Shown: positions 62,164 to 64,000 of the stretch, one piece after another
Position numbering within the stretch: position 1 is the first letter of the stretch
How the letters are laid out: every line of letters starts with the position of its first letter
DNA from: UBA7672 sp047601145
GTDB taxonomy: Bacteria; Pseudomonadota; Alphaproteobacteria; Caulobacterales; Hyphomonadaceae
Length of the DNA stretch: 64,000 nt
Assembly (NCBI GenBank): GCA_047601145.1
Contig: JASGJW010000001.1
Span: 1,736,001-1,800,000, forward strand
Direction: 5' to 3'
The notes under the pieces: model-generated
The model's database searches: none
What the model saw: only the letters and a program-made list of their open reading frames with translations
Told to the model about the DNA's origin: nothing
Program-made: the position numbers and the translations under genes

Positions 62164-63876
62164 ATGAGCGGATCACGGGACCGGTTTGATGACGATGGCG
62201 AGCTGGAACAGCTCGCGCAGGATCTCGACCTCGACATGGATGCGCCGATCGGCGCGACCTTCGCCGCAGCTCTGCGCGGCAAGGAAGCCGATCCGCACGC
62301 CTTCCAGGATGCCGACTTCGCACTCGACGACGACGGGTTCATGACCCCGCCGCCGCGCCAGGCCGCTCCCGCCCCGGCGCCGTCGGCCTTCGCTGACGAT
62401 CCGCCGCCTGCAGGCGTCATCGAGGACGAGATGTCGTTCGACGATGAGTTCTCCGATGAAGGCGACAATTTCAGCGCGCCTCCGCCGCCGGTTGCCCGTA
62501 TGTCCGACCTTCCGCCCGTGAGCGCCAACGAGCCGTGGCTCCAGCCCAAGCCTGCGGTCGCGCCGATCGAAGACCTGCCGCCGATGACCGTGGAAGACGC
62601 CGAAGATGGCGAGCCGGTCGCCGAGGACGACGCAGCCGGGCAAGGCCTTGGCTATGACTACGCGTTTGGCGGCGATCATTCAGGCGGCGATCGCGCGATT
62701 CCGCGCATTACCGTCCACGCCTTCTGCACGCGCACGCCCTCGATCTCGCTGATGCGCACGATCATGAACGATCGTCGCCTCAAGAACGTGTCGATGGACG
62801 TGTTCGAAAGCGGCGTCGCCGGCGCGATCCAGTATTACGTGAACGAGTCCACGCCGAACCTGCTCATCATCGAGGGGTCGGGTGATCCGCGTCAGCTGCT
62901 CGCCGAGCTCGATTCGCTCGCCGAATACTGCGACGAGAACATCAAGGTCGTGATCCTCGGCCACACCAACGACATCCGGCTCTATCGCGAACTGATGCGC
63001 CGCGGCGTCTCGGAATACCTCGTCGCCCCGGTCGACCCGGTGCAGATGATCCGCGCAATCAGCAACCTGTTCGCAGACCCGGAAGCCCCGTTCACCGGCA
63101 AGACGCTGGCCGTCACCGGCGTCAAGGGCGGCGTGGGCGCCTCCTCGGTTGCGCACAACCTCGCCTGGGCTCTCTCCGAGCGCTGCAAGGTCAATGCGAC
63201 GCTGGTCGACCTCGACCTCAACTTCGGCACCACCGGCCTGGACTTCAACCAGGACACAGGCGCCACGATCGCCGACGCCCTGATGTCGCCGGACCGGTTC
63301 GACGACGCCGTCATGGGCCGCCTGATCACCAAGGCGACTGACCGTCTCTCGCTCTTCACGGCCCCGGCGACGCTGGATCGCACCTACAACCTCGACCCGG
63401 AGACCTATGTCCGCGTGCTCGAGCAGGTGCGTGGCTCGGTTCCGTTCGTTGTGCTCGACCTGCCGCACATCTGGAGCGACTGGTTCAAGTCGACCGTCAT
63501 CTCGGCGGACGAACTCGTCGTCGTGGCCGCGCCGGACCTGGCCTCGCTGCGCAACGGCAAGAACCTGATCGACTTCCTCAAGGCCGCGCGGCCGAACGAC
63601 AACCCGCCGAAGCTCGTGCTCAACATGGTCGGCCTGCCGAAGCGCCCGGAAATCCCGGCGAAGGACTTTGGCCAGGCGATCGGTGTCGAGCCGTCGATGG
63701 TCCTGCCGTTCGACGCCCAGCTGTTCGGCACGGCCGCCAACAACGGCCAGATGATTTTTGACGTGGCGCCTGAATCCAAAGTCGCTCAGGGGATCGACCA
63801 GCTCGCGGCCCAGATAACTGGGCGCGAGGTTCAGACGGCCAAGCCTAGCATGCTGAAGAAGCTGCTCGGCAAGTAG
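62164..63876 (+). CDS. cpaE: CpaE, MinD/ParA-like pilus localisation protein
   Basis: A 570-residue protein with a long acidic N-terminal region (residues 1-170), a receiver-like domain (SVDVFESGVAGAIQYYVNESTPNLLIIEGSGDPRQLL type) and a ParA/MinD ATPase domain. The P-loop reads VKGGVGASSVAHNLA, keeping the first Lys but with Ala and Ser where many relatives have GKST, as is common in CpaE/TadZ. It places the machine at the pole. It starts 17 bases after cpaD. Confidence 0.93.
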   Translation: MSGSRDRFDDDGELEQLAQDLDLDMDAPIGATFAAALRGKEADPHAFQDADFALDDDGFMTPPPRQAAPAPAPSAFADDPPPAGVIEDEMSFDDEFSDEGDNFSAPPPPVARMSDLPPVSANEPWLQPKPAVAPIEDLPPMTVEDAEDGEPVAEDDAAGQGLGYDYAFGGDHSGGDRAIPRITVHAFCTRTPSISLMRTIMNDRRLKNVSMDVFESGVAGAIQYYVNESTPNLLIIEGSGDPRQLLAELDSLAEYCDENIKVVILGHTNDIRLYRELMRRGVSEYLVAPVDPVQMIRAISNLFADPEAPFTGKTLAVTGVKGGVGASSVAHNLAWALSERCKVNATLVDLDLNFGTTGLDFNQDTGATIADALMSPDRFDDAVMGRLITKATDRLSLFTAPATLDRTYNLDPETYVRVLEQVRGSVPFVVLDLPHIWSDWFKSTVISADELVVVAAPDLASLRNGKNLIDFLKAARPNDNPPKLVLNMVGLPKRPEIPAKDFGQAIGVEPSMVLPFDAQLFGTAANNGQMIFDVAPESKVAQGIDQLAAQITGREVQTAKPSMLKKLLGK

Positions 63877-63885
63877 GAGTAGGGG

Positions 63886-64000
63886 ATGTTCGGTAAGCGC
63901 ACGACGACGGGCGGACCTGCTGCCCCGCCGGCTACGGCGGTTGAGGCTCCGCGTCCTGCGCCTGCTGCACCTTCTTCTTCGGGTTCTTCCTCGATGGGCG
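63886..64000 (+). CDS. cpaF: Start of cpaF, pilus assembly ATPase (cut by the window end)
   Basis: MFGKRTTTGGPAAPPATAVEAPRPAP..., a typical Pro/Ala-rich N-terminus of CpaF. The ATG follows AGTAGGGG, 9 bases after cpaE. The ATPase domain lies beyond the window. Confidence 0.85.
   Translation, partial: MFGKRTTTGGPAAPPATAVEAPRPAPAAPSSSGSSSMG

Noticed and set aside
1..64000. tRNA, rRNA, CRISPR arrays, prophage or defence islands
   Set aside because: No matching structure, repeat series or gene set was found by reading either strand.

Overview
The window is 64 kb of GC-rich chromosomal DNA from an alphaproteobacterium. Several genes together suggest the stalked or budding Caulobacterales/Hyphomonadaceae group: a Flp pilin plus cpaABCDEF (tad) cluster, a DUF4167 RNA-binding-like protein, a deoxyhypusine synthase-like enzyme paired with a type III ornithine/lysine decarboxylase, a large TonB-dependent receptor, TTAA-N7-TTA(A-like) boxes upstream of pilus genes, and NrdR-controlled class I ribonucleotide reductase genes. 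The family assignment is inference. No rRNA, tRNA, CRISPR array, prophage or recognisable defence island was found. The only clear mobile element is one IS110-family insertion (about 10.65-11.88 kb).

Layout. 0-12 kb: the 3' end of a TPR-like gene, a 1010-aa TonB-dependent receptor, a divergent WYL regulator/glutathione S-transferase pair around a perfect 26-bp palindrome, a lipoprotein, a cysteine synthase-glutaredoxin fusion broken by a single-base frameshift, a periplasmic TPR protein, an alkylsulfatase-like lipoprotein and the IS110 element. 12-31 kb: housekeeping and membrane genes: Mrp-type P-loop ATPase, glycosyltransferase, hflK-hflC, two alpha/beta hydrolases, alanine dehydrogenase, bioY, Kef-type antiporter, a TorF-like porin, queF, MOSC protein, slyX, prmC, DUF4167 protein and an isoprenylcysteine methyltransferase-like protein. 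31-48 kb: two tandem VOC proteins with an SD-containing hairpin, polyamine genes with a long leader, a secreted protein of unknown function, a nucleoside deaminase next to a signal peptidase I homologue that lacks both catalytic residues, an M16 peptidase, a structured leader with competing helices before an alkaline-phosphatase-fold protein, a GT4 glycosyltransferase, putA and an amidohydrolase. 48-57 kb: nrdA and nrdB as separate units, each with a pair of NrdR boxes 32 bp apart, with an LpxR-like gene between them; then two small membrane proteins, AMP nucleosidase and an MFS transporter. 57-64 kb: the Flp/Tad pilus locus (a CpaC-N-like secreted protein, pilin, cpaA, cpaB, cpaC, cpaD, cpaE and the start of cpaF, which runs off the window).

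How the genes work together. The pilus locus is a complete export machine for one small pilin, up to the ATPase that lies beyond the edge. The ribonucleotide reductase has no ATP-cone in either subunit, so the paired NrdR boxes may carry the dATP feedback at the level of transcription. The decarboxylase and deoxyhypusine synthase-like enzyme probably form a short polyamine pathway (diamine, then homospermidine). Most other genes are single-gene or two-gene units, many in convergent pairs with almost no intergenic space; two of these pairs share a CTAG that is the stop codon on both strands.

The observations most worth a second look are the catalytically dead signal peptidase homologue, the competing-helix leader at 40.81-40.92 kb, the IS110 non-coding end (possible bridge RNA and start-codon-masking repeat), the paired NrdR boxes with an ATP-cone-less RNR, the VOC-gene hairpin, the WYL operator and its half-site copy near the VOC genes, and the frameshifted cysteine synthase-glutaredoxin fusion.
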